Source of the DNA: an uncultured Armatimonadota bacterium
GTDB lineage: Bacteria; Armatimonadota; Fimbriimonadia; Fimbriimonadales; Fimbriimonadaceae
Reading direction: 5' to 3'
Assembly: GCA_903927025.1 (NCBI GenBank)
Contig: CAIYLG010000026.1
Location: 1-51,755 of the forward strand
DNA length: 51,755 bases
Each line of letters starts with the position of its first letter. Within the stretch, counting starts at the first letter, position 1. Of the stretch, positions 43,417-51,624 are shown one piece after another. The notes beneath the pieces were generated by a model. That model searched no databases and was not told where the DNA came from. It saw only the letters and a program-made list of their open reading frames with translations. Both the position numbers and the translations under genes were made by a program.

Positions 43417-45315
43417 TCAGTGCCCACCTTTGTCTGGAATGACTACTTCAGCGATGACTCCATCGACATCGCTCACGGCGGAGAAGAACTTAAAGGTTCC
43501 ATACAGCCTTCGTGGCGAAGCTTGTGCCGCTACAATGTCCATCTGATTCACGTCACGGAACGAAAAGAAGTGGGCGTGGTAGAGCGTGACCGGGTCGAAG
43601 GCATTGACAAACTGCGTCGAATAATCCGGACTGTCAGACCACAGGTATCGGTAGGCAGATGGCATCACTCCTGCCTCCAGGAGCTTCGACTCAATTCCGA
43701 CTGGGATTCCACCATAGAACACCCCCCACGCACCAGAAGAGTTTATGAAAAAGTCGGTTCCTTGCCGTCTACCGGTCGTGGCCATTTCATCAAGAATGAT
43801 CTTCAACCCGGTCTTTGGAGATTTCTGGAAGGTGACATTGTGAGTGACGCGTAAATCGTCTTGGATATCTCGATACCAGTTGACGAATCCACCCGACAGC
43901 AGGTGAAGGCGCTGCTCGTTCGTGAGCTCCCCGAATGCCGCCAGTGCAACTGGATTCGTTTGGAACGGCTTTGAATCAAAGAGGGTCAAGGGCACTTCTT
44001 GAGACTCGAAGAAAGGCATGAGATAGGTGCGGTCGGTGTTTCCCCACCAGCCCTGTTCAAACGCAAAATCTGCGTATTCATCCAGCCCTGGGCGGGGGAT
44101 CGCCTCGAAGCGCCTCAGTGCTTCTTCGGGAATTTCGAGCGTCCTCAGGTCCCAGAAGCCACCGTGTCGGATGCAGACGCTTCCGTTCTGAACGTGGACG
44201 AAGCTGCCCTGTCGGGTTCTCAGGGACTCAAGCCAATGTCTGAGATCCGCTCCCTTAACCGGTTCCTTACCAATAACGGGCATGCGAAACGCATCCGACA
44301 CCACCGGAATCTTGAGTGCATCGGCGAGTGCTTCAAGATAATCCTCGATGCCCTGCCCGCCACCATGGAATGGTGGAGGCTGTAGGGCTAGGCCTGTGAT
44401 CTGTTTGTCCAGGATCGGATCATCAGAGTCGTCGAGCGGCGTTTCCCATTCCATAAGCCACTTGCCGGGAGACGTCTTGGCGAGATACCCAACTGGCTTC
44501 GGATATCGAATCAAATGCTTCGGGCGATTGTCAGGACGACTTCCAGCACCCACCACCACCGATTGGAGAGATCCGGCCCAAGGGGCGGGGCGAGCAAGGA
44601 TCTGGGCGCCTTCGAGCCCCGCGCCTGCGTCTCCAGCAGCGCTGCACTGGAGCGATTCCGCTATTTTCTCCGTAGGAGGCACAATCAATCGGTAGGCAAT
44701 TTGGTAGTAGGTGTTGGCAAATCCACCAAAACAATCAAATTTCCGGGTCCATTCCTCAGCCGCTCTCGTGCGGGCAAACATGAGCCCAGCCACGAAATAC
44801 GCAGGATCGTGAATCTTTGCCTCAGCCCACTGCTCAGGCGTTGCGTCATCCGATATGTTGGAAAGCGAAGAATCGGAGCCTTTCGCCAATTCCGACCAGC
44901 TATGCTTAGAGACGGCTTCGGCCAGAGCTCGCGCACGGTCCTTTATATCGGCGATGAGGACCTGACGCTCGGAATTCTCATAGACGGGCAGAAGGAGCTT
45001 GGATTCGGAGGACTCAACCAAGCGCCATTCCGACCCGAGATCCTTCCACTGGCCGCCAACAACCTCGGCGACATTCTTCATGATCAGCCCAAGGGGCTGA
45101 TGTTCGGCAAACACGCAGACCATCAGCGGTTTCAGCGTGTCTTCCATGATGAAGAGCTGATTTGAATGGACCTTCAGGTAGCGAAGAAGGTCAGGCAAGA
45201 GCACCCGCTTGAGGTGAACGTCAATCGGCTGTTGGAGGCGCGGGTCTTTTGAGACATCAGGCGTCGCCTGATGCCAACCCATTGCAGCCAAACAAGCAAC
45301 CGTCGCTAGAACCAC
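43417..45315 (-). CDS. Secreted STN-domain protein, paralogue A
   Basis: The 632-residue protein starts with a short signal (VLATVACLAAMGWHQATP), then an STN-like domain (IDVHLKRVLLPDLLRYLKVHSNQLFIMEDTLKPLMVCVF, in pieces, ending GGQWKDLGSEWRL). A shared block also occurs in its neighbour: IPVVSDAFRMPVIG, HWLESLRTRQGSFVHVQNGSVCIRHGGFWDLRTLEIPEEAL in pieces. It is about 90 residues longer than paralogue B. The start is GTG with a perfect TATAAT box six bases upstream, and no ribosome site. No known family was recognised outside STN. Confidence 0.7.
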   Translation of the reverse strand: MVLATVACLAAMGWHQATPDVSKDPRLQQPIDVHLKRVLLPDLLRYLKVHSNQLFIMEDTLKPLMVCVFAEHQPLGLIMKNVAEVVGGQWKDLGSEWRLVESSESKLLLPVYENSERQVLIADIKDRARALAEAVSKHSWSELAKGSDSSLSNISDDATPEQWAEAKIHDPAYFVAGLMFARTRAAEEWTRKFDCFGGFANTYYQIAYRLIVPPTEKIAESLQCSAAGDAGAGLEGAQILARPAPWAGSLQSVVVGAGSRPDNRPKHLIRYPKPVGYLAKTSPGKWLMEWETPLDDSDDPILDKQITGLALQPPPFHGGGQGIEDYLEALADALKIPVVSDAFRMPVIGKEPVKGADLRHWLESLRTRQGSFVHVQNGSVCIRHGGFWDLRTLEIPEEALRRFEAIPRPGLDEYADFAFEQGWWGNTDRTYLMPFFESQEVPLTLFDSKPFQTNPVALAAFGELTNEQRLHLLSGGFVNWYRDIQDDLRVTHNVTFQKSPKTGLKIILDEMATTGRRQGTDFFINSSGAWGVFYGGIPVGIESKLLEAGVMPSAYRYLWSDSPDYSTQFVNAFDPVTLYHAHFFSFRDVNQMDIVAAQASPRRLYGTFKFFSAVSDVDGVIAEVVIPDKGGH

Positions 45316-45321
45316 AAACTT

Positions 45322-45327
45322 ATTATA
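45322..45327 (-). promoter_or_regulatory. Leaderless -10 box (TATAAT) of the STN paralogue pair
   Basis: A perfect TATAAT lies six bases before GTG 45315 and no ribosome site is present. It is the clearest example of the leaderless start pattern in this window. Confidence 0.6.
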
Positions 45328-45444
45328 GGGTGAATTTTCGGATCAAGAGGAACCTGAATAGGCTCTCAGAAAAATAGAAATGGGAGGGCCCTTCACTTCG
45401 ACGTTAACCGTTTGAGAAGCGAAGGACTTCCTCCCTCTATCCGT

Positions 45445-45465
45445 GTAGCAGGGTGGCCCTACTAC
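45445..45465. terminator. Hairpin at the end of lpdA
   Basis: GTAGCAGGG-TGG-CCCTACTAC forms a 9-bp stem with one A-C mismatch and includes the lpdA stop codon. No T run follows on the minus strand, so it may act with rho or as a 3' protection hairpin. Confidence 0.35.
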
Positions 45466-46877
45466 TTGTGAATCGCGTGGCCCTGGGCGTCTTCAAACGC
45501 TTCAAGAACCGCTTCAGACATCGTCGGGTGAGCGTGGATGCAGTCCACCATGTAGTCCAGAGTGGCTTCGAGCTTCAGCGCGACAACCGCTTCATGGATC
45601 ATGTCGGTGACGTGGGCGCCGATCATGTGGACGCCGAGAACCTCGCCGTACTTTCGATCGCACACAACCTTCACAAAGCCATCCTGCTCCGTCGTGGCCA
45701 TTGCCTTGCCAAGCGGGCGGAAGTTGAACTTGCCAACCTGCACGTCGTATCCCTTCGCCTCAGCCTCGCTCTGGGTAAGACCCACGCTGGAAACTTCAGG
45801 GGACGTGTAGACGGCGTTCGGTACTGCCTTGTAGTCCATCTTCTTTTCAGAGCCGGTTACCGCATTGGTAGCGGCGCAGATGCCTTCCGCAGAAGCAACA
45901 TGGGCGAGCTGAATTCGACCGGTGACGTCGCCGATGGCGTAGATGTTCGGCACGTGAGTCTTCATCGTGTCGTCCAGCAGGCTAACGCCGCGTCGATGAA
46001 GCTGAACGCCGATCTTCTCGAGGTTCATGCCTTCCGTATTGGCCTTGCGTCCGACGCCAAGCAGAACAACATCGACTTCGATAACTTCGACGTCGGTGCC
46101 CTTCTTGATGGTGACCTTCCAGCCCTCGCCACTTCGCTCACACTTTTCGATGGTTGCGCCGGTTCGAACTTTGATTCCCTGTCGGCTGAGGAGCTTGCCC
46201 AGTTCCACGCCGAGGTCGACATCCATCATCGGCAGTAGCTGAGGCATCATCTCGACGAGAGTGACGTCCGAGCCGAGCCCGTTGAAGACGTAGCCAAATT
46301 CGCAGCCGACGGCTCCGCCGCCGAGAATGACGATTCGCTTTGGAACATACGGCATGTTGACCGCTTCGTCGGACGTCCAAACGTTGTTTTCCTTACCGCC
46401 TTCCAGACCTGGAACGGGGATGTGGATCACGCTGGAACCCATCGCGAGGATAATGTTCTTGGCCTTGATCTTTTCGACCTTGCCGTCCTTCTCCACGTTG
46501 AGGGTGTGCGCGTCGACAAAGCTTGCGAAGCCTTCTACGTGGCGAATTCCGTTCTTTTTGAACAGCATGCCCACGCCGCCGCGCTGGGTCTGAACGATTT
46601 TGTCCTTGCGGGCGATCATTGCGTCGAAGTCGACGGTGGCCTCACCGGACACCTTCACGCCGAGCTTATCGGCATGCTTCACGCTCTGAAGTCGCTCAAC
46701 GGTGGCGATCAGGGCCTTGCTGGGGATGCATCCCCAGTTGAGACACGTACCGCCGAGATATTCCTTCTCGACAACGACTACCTTAGCGCCCAGCTGCGCC
46801 GCACGAATCGCCGCAACATATCCTCCCGGACCCGCGCCGATCACTACGAGGTCTGCGTCGAAGTTCTCATTTGCCAT
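45462..46877 (-). CDS. lpdA: Dihydrolipoyl dehydrogenase
   Basis: E3 subunit shared by 2-oxoacid dehydrogenases and the glycine cleavage system; it reoxidises dihydrolipoamide with NAD. FAD binds at VVIGAGPGGYVAAIRAAQLG. The redox-active cysteines are in GGTCLNWGCIPSKAL, NAD binds at ILGGGAVGCEFGYVFNGLG, the second FAD motif is IYAIGDVTG, and the dimer-interface base is HAHPTMSEA. With ATG 46877 it has the usual 471 residues and a CAGGAG site 12 bases upstream. A longer frame starts at ATG 47000 and adds 41 residues without lipoyl or binding-domain motifs, so the shorter form is preferred. Confidence 0.93.
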   Translation of the reverse strand: MANENFDADLVVIGAGPGGYVAAIRAAQLGAKVVVVEKEYLGGTCLNWGCIPSKALIATVERLQSVKHADKLGVKVSGEATVDFDAMIARKDKIVQTQRGGVGMLFKKNGIRHVEGFASFVDAHTLNVEKDGKVEKIKAKNIILAMGSSVIHIPVPGLEGGKENNVWTSDEAVNMPYVPKRIVILGGGAVGCEFGYVFNGLGSDVTLVEMMPQLLPMMDVDLGVELGKLLSRQGIKVRTGATIEKCERSGEGWKVTIKKGTDVEVIEVDVVLLGVGRKANTEGMNLEKIGVQLHRRGVSLLDDTMKTHVPNIYAIGDVTGRIQLAHVASAEGICAATNAVTGSEKKMDYKAVPNAVYTSPEVSSVGLTQSEAEAKGYDVQVGKFNFRPLGKAMATTEQDGFVKVVCDRKYGEVLGVHMIGAHVTDMIHEAVVALKLEATLDYMVDCIHAHPTMSEAVLEAFEDAQGHAIHK

Positions 46878-47011
46878 TAACTGTTCTTGCTCCTGCAGGA
46901 CGGGGATGTTCGCAATATCTCGAATAAGGGATTCAATCGGCGCGGCAACGGTTGCAGGACCGTTCGTTGGATGGATTGATGGAGATTCGTGACTGCTCAT
47001 TAAGCGTCCTA

Positions 47012-47044
47012 ACTATAACGGTTGAGTTTACCTACCGGGTAAAC
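47012..47044 (-). promoter_or_regulatory. lpdA promoter with inverted repeat GTTTACC-N5-GGTAAAC
   Basis: A TATAGT box (minus strand, 47017-47012) is preceded by a perfect 7-bp inverted repeat spanning 47026-47044, where a -35 element would lie. A transcript start near 47005 fits the lpdA start at 46877 with a 128-base leader. The repeat is a good candidate operator for an unknown regulator. Confidence 0.45.
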
Positions 47045-47135
47045 CTGCCGGTCCTGTCTGGCGTTAAGCAATGCAATCGCATCGGTTTGGCGTCAGAATT
47101 CTAGGAGCCGTCGAAACACGCGAGAAAGATTGAAG

Positions 47136-47900
47136 ATGGGTTTGGTTGAGGAGTTCAAAACTTGGTCCCGACGGGAAGGATACGCCGTCACCGCCATCTT
47201 GGTGGTGACTCTCACCCTCAGCACCCTGTACTTCTTTGTCTCCCAGTTCCAGGGGATTGAGTACTTGGCCTACGCGGGTGCCCGACTGACCAAGCCCTGG
47301 ACACTATTCACCTACCCATGGGGCGCCCTGCTGGGCACTGGCGGCGGACTGCTAGCATTCGTTTTCCTCATGGTTTGGCTGTTTTGGGTCGGTCGCAAGA
47401 CTGAGCAAGATATCGGGCCGACCAAGATGGCAATTCTGTGGTTCGCGTTTACGATGACTGGGGCGGTATTCAACTGGCTCGCGGTTGAGATGACCCGAGT
47501 CAATTCACCCCTTCTCGGCCCTATGGTTCCCGTGATGGCGATCACCGGGGTGTGGGCCGCAAGAAATCCCCGTTCGATCGTCCGCATCTACGGAATCATT
47601 CCGGTGGAGGCGCGATGGCTCGGCGTGCTTGCCGCCGTGCTTCTCGTCTTCGCCACCGGCATCCAGCATCCACTTATTGGATTGCTCGACTGCGTCCCAA
47701 TGGCGCTCGGGGCTCTGTACGCAATGGATCGATTGCCGGGAATTCGATACGGGGCAGGGCGAGTCTACGAATCCAAGCAGAAGAAGGCAACCACGCGAGG
47801 GCAAGTGATGTACGACGAAGCCTACTTTGACGATGTCAAACGCCGCGAAAAGGAACGGGCCGAGCAAGAGCGCCTTCGTAAGCTGTTTGGCGAGGACTAG
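47136..47900 (+). CDS. Rhomboid-like membrane protein without the catalytic serine
   Basis: The 254-residue protein has about six membrane helices and an overall rhomboid-like plan: WTLFTYPWGAL in the first loop, GRKTEQDIGPTKMAILWFAFTMTGAVFNW in helices 2-3, and GIQHPLIGLLDCVPMALGALYAM near the last helix. Active rhomboid proteases have GxSG with a serine in helix 4; here that place reads LGPMVPVMAITGVWA, so it lacks the nucleophile. It is probably a non-proteolytic relative (derlin- or iRhom-like) or another membrane protein of similar shape. The C-terminal 55 residues are charged and helical. Function unknown. Confidence 0.65.
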   Translation: MGLVEEFKTWSRREGYAVTAILVVTLTLSTLYFFVSQFQGIEYLAYAGARLTKPWTLFTYPWGALLGTGGGLLAFVFLMVWLFWVGRKTEQDIGPTKMAILWFAFTMTGAVFNWLAVEMTRVNSPLLGPMVPVMAITGVWAARNPRSIVRIYGIIPVEARWLGVLAAVLLVFATGIQHPLIGLLDCVPMALGALYAMDRLPGIRYGAGRVYESKQKKATTRGQVMYDEAYFDDVKRREKERAEQERLRKLFGED

Positions 47901-47916
47901 GCATAGCTCTCCCGTC

Positions 47917-47922
47917 TAAAAT
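47917..47922 (+). promoter_or_regulatory. Leaderless -10 box (TAAAAT) of the nanE-ROK gene
   Basis: TAAAAT lies five bases before GTG 47928 and no ribosome site is visible. It also lies 16 bases after the stop codon of the rhomboid-like gene, so the fusion gene probably has its own promoter. Confidence 0.4.
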
Positions 47923-47927
47923 ATCCC

Positions 47928-49352
47928 GTGACGTCTGCCGACTTTCTTCACCTGCTCGACCAATGCCCCCTGATCGCCTCCGTGCAGGCAACCGATGGAT
48001 CGGCGACAGATGATCCCCAAACACTTAGCCAGTTGGCTCAGGCGAGCGCAGCTCAAGGCGTCAAAATCCTTCGCCTCCAGGGCATTGAGAACATCAAGGC
48101 GATCCGCGCCGATTTGGATTTGCCGATTATCGGACTGATCAAGAAGACCTATTCAGACAGTTCGGTCTATATCACACCCACATCGGCTGAGGTCACGGCG
48201 TTAACTGACGTCGGATGTGAAATCATCGCCATAGACGGCACTAGTCGCCCGCGACCTGGTGGAGAAAAGCTCTCAGACTTGATCGCTCTGGCGCACCAGC
48301 ACGGAGTGCTGGTGCTGGCTGACATCGACACTTTAGAGAGTGCACAGCAAGCCATCATGGCTGGAGCAGATTTCATCAGCACGACACTCTCCGGTTACAC
48401 CTCAGAGTCGCCAAGCATGACGGGACCCGATCTGGAACTGCTTCGAAAAGTCGTTCAAGCGGTGGATGTGCCCATGCTTGCGGAAGGTCGCTTTGCCGAG
48501 CCTTGGGAGGTTCAGGCAGCGATATGCATTGGAGCGAAAGCCGTGGTCATGGGCGGCGCGCTGAACGACCCAGTGAAGACCACCCGGCGGTTCACCCCTT
48601 CGCAACGGCCATCAGGAAAGGTCGGGGCTGTCGACATCGGGGGCACATGGATGCGCTTTGCGACGTTTTCTTCCGATTGGAAGCTGGAATCCATTGAGAG
48701 AATGCCACTGCTCGAAGGTCGCCAAGAGCGTATCGACTGGGTGAGGCGTATGGTCGCCGAAACTGGAGTCTCGGCGGTAGGAGTGAGCACAGGCGGAATC
48801 GTGGATCCAAAGACGGGAGAAGTGTGGGAAGCGAAGGCGCTGATTCCTGACCACATTGGCACCGTTTTCTCGGAAGACACCATTGGGGTGCCAACGCGGG
48901 CCCTGAATGATGGACTTGCCACGTCCTGGGGCCATGCGTGCCTCCCACAATACGCCGGCAAACGAGTGGCAACCCTGGCACTGGGAACCGGCGTGGGATG
49001 TGGCTTTGTGGCGGAAGGCAACCTGATGATGGGCCCACGCGGCGAGTACCCTCGCCTCAACGACCTGCCCGCACCCGGAGGCGCTACGTTTGAACAGCTC
49101 ATGGGAGGAGCCGCTTTGAGCCCCACCCCTGCACCGGAGCAGATCAAGAGTGCCCTGACCGCCTTCTTCCAAGCAGGTATCACGCTCCAAGAGATGTACT
49201 TCCCCGACCAGATCGTGGTTTGCGGAGCGGTTGGGCTGAGCGACTGGATGTCCCCTTACCTTCAATCCCCAGGCCTAAGCGGCTCCCCGTTAGGCTTCGA
49301 CGCCGGCCTCTACGGAGCCGCCGCGCTAGTTCTTTTCCCGCCTACGGCGTAG
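47928..49352 (+). CDS. NanE-ROK kinase fusion: ManNAc-6-P epimerase and ROK sugar kinase
   Basis: Residues 1 to about 228 are an N-acylmannosamine-6-phosphate 2-epimerase TIM barrel: LIASVQ, PIIGLIKKTYSDSSVYITPT (catalytic lysine region), GCEIIAIDGTSRPRPGGE, and VPMLAEGRFAEPWEV. Residues 234-474 are a ROK-type sugar kinase: VGAVDIGGTWMRFA (phosphate loop), GVSTGGIVD, RALNDGLATSWGH (catalytic aspartate) and ALGTGVGCGFVAEG. The ROK zinc motif (CxCGxxGC) is absent; that place reads RGEYPRLNDLPAPGGATFEQLMGG. Together the halves could phosphorylate ManNAc and convert it to GlcNAc-6-P. There is no sialic acid transporter, NanA or NagA nearby. GTG start. Confidence 0.85.
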   Translation: MTSADFLHLLDQCPLIASVQATDGSATDDPQTLSQLAQASAAQGVKILRLQGIENIKAIRADLDLPIIGLIKKTYSDSSVYITPTSAEVTALTDVGCEIIAIDGTSRPRPGGEKLSDLIALAHQHGVLVLADIDTLESAQQAIMAGADFISTTLSGYTSESPSMTGPDLELLRKVVQAVDVPMLAEGRFAEPWEVQAAICIGAKAVVMGGALNDPVKTTRRFTPSQRPSGKVGAVDIGGTWMRFATFSSDWKLESIERMPLLEGRQERIDWVRRMVAETGVSAVGVSTGGIVDPKTGEVWEAKALIPDHIGTVFSEDTIGVPTRALNDGLATSWGHACLPQYAGKRVATLALGTGVGCGFVAEGNLMMGPRGEYPRLNDLPAPGGATFEQLMGGAALSPTPAPEQIKSALTAFFQAGITLQEMYFPDQIVVCGAVGLSDWMSPYLQSPGLSGSPLGFDAGLYGAAALVLFPPTA

Positions 49353-49356
49353 ATTC

Positions 49357-49400
49357 AACCAGCCGTCACCTTCCTTTCGCCTGGCGAGAGGGAGATAGCA
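49357..49400. repeat. Dispersed hairpin repeat, copy 5
   Basis: AACCAGCCGTCACC is followed by TTCCTTTCGC-CTG-GCGAGAGGGAG, an 11-bp stem with two wobble pairs. It fills most of the 61 bases between the convergent nanE-ROK and glyS genes and may serve as a terminator for both. Confidence 0.5.
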
Positions 49401-49413
49401 CGGATATTTTGGC

Positions 49414-51504
49414 TCAGCCCTCAATAACCAGTTTGGAGAAATCTCCTGCCGCCAGCAATTGCTGGGCGACACCGGCGAGGAGCGAAAGACGTGCGTGGCG
49501 GACCGCAGGGTTCTCGGCCATGACCATCGTGGTATCGAAGAAGGTGTTGATCGGCGAGGCAAGTTGCTTCACGAGCTTGATGATCGTTTGTGCGTCTTCG
49601 TCGACAACCGCCAGAGCCATTCCTGAAACCTGAGATGCGGCGGCAGCAAGCAGCGCTTCTGCCTCGGCCGATTCCAAGGACGCGGCGGAAATGTCGCTGA
49701 TGGCACCGTCAGCACTGAACTCGACCCCGTCTCTTCGGGCAGACGCGAGGATATTCAGGGGACGCCTAGCGGTTTGGATAAACGCGGTGTCCTCTGTAAA
49801 TGCGTTGATCGCATCCTTTCTGAGCCGCACTCCGCGTGGCACCAACAGGCTGGGACTGTCCGTGGAGAGCATCGCCGCTTCCAGAGCATCGTGGCGAACG
49901 TCGGGCAACATCGATGAGTAGCGTGAAGCGAACAGGCTGATCAAAGATTTCTTCGCCGCCGCTCCATCGAGTTCAAATCCCTGATCCGCGTAGAGACCCA
50001 GAGCGAAGTCGAAGAACGACTCGTAGCTTGGCAACGTGCCTGGCCACATCCACGCAATCTCGATTAGGATGGTGGCGGCTCGCCGCAGTCCAAATGGGTC
50101 CGAGGAACCTGTGGGCTCCTTACCGATGCCAAGATATCCGGCGAGCTTATCAAGCTGGTCCGCCATCGACAATCGCAGCGATGCTCTTTCCCCTGAGCAG
50201 TCGCCAGGGTCGGTGTTCTTGGTGATGTCGTACTGCGTCTCGATGGCCCAGGCGATGGAACCGAAGATCCCTTCTCGGCGGGCATAGGCGCCTCCGATGA
50301 TTCCCTGAAGCGACGATAGCTCACTGACCAATCCGGTGCTGAGGTCGGCTTTGGCATAAAGCCCAGCGGTACGAGCAAACTCGACTTCGCGACCAATCGC
50401 TCCGGTGTTCAGGGCGATGTGCTCGGCGAGCTTGCTGAGGCGGTCTGCACGCTGGCGGACGGTGCCAAGCTTCTCCTGGAAGATGATCTGGCTTGTCTGT
50501 TCGAGGAAGTAGTCCAGGTTGTGCTGGCTGTCTTCATCGTAGAAGAACTTCGCATCGTTGAACCGGGCGTTGAGCACCCACTCGCTGCCGCGACGAACAT
50601 CTTCGTCTTGGCCCGAGTTTCGGATGAACACGAACTTGTTGGTGAGCTTGCCGATCTCGTCGCGGACCGGGAACATCCTCTCGTGCTTGGCCATCGCGGT
50701 TACGAGTACGGCCTCGGGCAAATCAAGGAAACCTTCCTTGAACTCACCCTGAATCGCAGTGGGCCACTCGGTGAGGAAGGCATTCTCTTCAAGGAGTCCC
50801 TCATTGAAGTCCGGTCGTCCCTCCGCCACAGCTGTTGCCTGACTGAGAATCTTCTCACGACGCACTTCGGCATCGGGCTCGACGTTTCGATCACGCAGTC
50901 CAGTCAGCAACATTTGAAGATTCGTTGCCGGAAACGGCTCTGGCGCATAGAACCGGTGACCATAGCTATGGATTCCGCTGAGAACTCCTTCGATGCCAAA
51001 CGGCACCAGGCTTCCCCCAAACGTCGCCACGATCCAGCGGATCGGACGAGCAAATCGCATCCGAGAGCTGCCCCAACGCATTGTTTTGTCGAAGGAGAGT
51101 CCTCGAATGGCCTTAGGCAAAACTTCGGAGAGGATTTCGGTGGTGGGCCTGCCAACGACCGTCTTGCTTGCCCAAACATACTGGTCGTCTTTGCGAAGAT
51201 CAGCCGGGTCTACACCTTGTCCGCGGCAGAAGCCGAGAAGTGCCTGGGTGGGGTTTCCGTCAGCATCGTAAGCGGCCTTGACTCCAGGCCCGCGAACTTC
51301 CTTGACCTGGTCCTCCTGCCTCGCCTTGAGCTTTGGGAAGGAGAGAATCAGTCGGCGCGGCGTGCCCATCGCCGTACCCGGCTCCTCAAGCACGCCAGCT
51401 TCGGCTAGCTGCTGGCTGACGCTCGCGAGAAGATCGGTATACGCCTTACGGACAAACGAAGCGGGCAACTCCTCGCACCCAACCTCCAAAAGCAACTCGG
51501 ACAT
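49414..51504 (-). CDS. glyS: Glycyl-tRNA synthetase, beta subunit
   Basis: The beta subunit of the alpha2beta2 (bacterial) glycyl-tRNA synthetase binds and positions tRNA. It begins MSELLLEVGCEELPASFV, the family hallmark, followed by TPRRLILSFP, KTMRWGSSRMRFARPIRW, EWPTAIQGEF and an HD-like domain (ERASLRLSMADQLDKLAGYLGIG, SDPFGLRRAATILIE), and ends with a tRNA-binding DALR region (VDEDAQTIIKLVKQLASPINTFFDTTMVM in pieces). It is 696 residues, normal. ATG 51504 is preferred over ATG 51513 three codons upstream. TATCCT lies nine bases before it. glyQ is not in the window. Confidence 0.93.
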   Translation of the reverse strand: MSELLLEVGCEELPASFVRKAYTDLLASVSQQLAEAGVLEEPGTAMGTPRRLILSFPKLKARQEDQVKEVRGPGVKAAYDADGNPTQALLGFCRGQGVDPADLRKDDQYVWASKTVVGRPTTEILSEVLPKAIRGLSFDKTMRWGSSRMRFARPIRWIVATFGGSLVPFGIEGVLSGIHSYGHRFYAPEPFPATNLQMLLTGLRDRNVEPDAEVRREKILSQATAVAEGRPDFNEGLLEENAFLTEWPTAIQGEFKEGFLDLPEAVLVTAMAKHERMFPVRDEIGKLTNKFVFIRNSGQDEDVRRGSEWVLNARFNDAKFFYDEDSQHNLDYFLEQTSQIIFQEKLGTVRQRADRLSKLAEHIALNTGAIGREVEFARTAGLYAKADLSTGLVSELSSLQGIIGGAYARREGIFGSIAWAIETQYDITKNTDPGDCSGERASLRLSMADQLDKLAGYLGIGKEPTGSSDPFGLRRAATILIEIAWMWPGTLPSYESFFDFALGLYADQGFELDGAAAKKSLISLFASRYSSMLPDVRHDALEAAMLSTDSPSLLVPRGVRLRKDAINAFTEDTAFIQTARRPLNILASARRDGVEFSADGAISDISAASLESAEAEALLAAAASQVSGMALAVVDEDAQTIIKLVKQLASPINTFFDTTMVMAENPAVRHARLSLLAGVAQQLLAAGDFSKLVIEG

Positions 51505-51513
51505 AGTCCCCAT

Positions 51514-51519
51514 AGGATA
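51514..51519 (-). promoter_or_regulatory. Putative -10 box (TATCCT) of glyS
   Basis: TATCCT lies nine bases before ATG 51504 and directly abuts the alternative ATG 51513. If it is the -10 box, transcription begins close to the second ATG, which supports that start. It is weaker than the six-base-gap examples. Confidence 0.3.
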
Positions 51520-51573
51520 CCGCCGAGGGTCGCGAACCCCAACACGAACCCTATTGCATCGCCCGAGCGCAAG

Positions 51574-51601
51574 ACAGCCCAGGCGGAATCGCCTGGGCTG
51601 T
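51574..51601 (-). terminator. Rho-independent terminator of the gene at the right edge
   Basis: ACAGCCCAGGCG (51574-51585), a 4-base loop and CGCCTGGGCTGT (51590-51601) form a perfect 12-bp stem. On the minus strand it follows the stop codon at 51625, with a short T-poor tail. On the plus strand TTCGTTTC follows, so it could work better in that direction. Confidence 0.7.
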
Positions 51602-51624
51602 TTCGTTTCTAGGGTGTGTCTGTC

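Noticed and set aside
46878-47000. N-terminal 41-residue extension of lpdA as a lipoyl or binding domain
   Set aside because: Too short and without the lipoyl lysine motif; promoter position and usual length support ATG 46877.
50419-51408. 329-codon plus-strand frame antisense to glyS
   Set aside because: glyS is certain on the opposite strand; the frame has no recognisable protein motifs and is a shadow of its codon bias.
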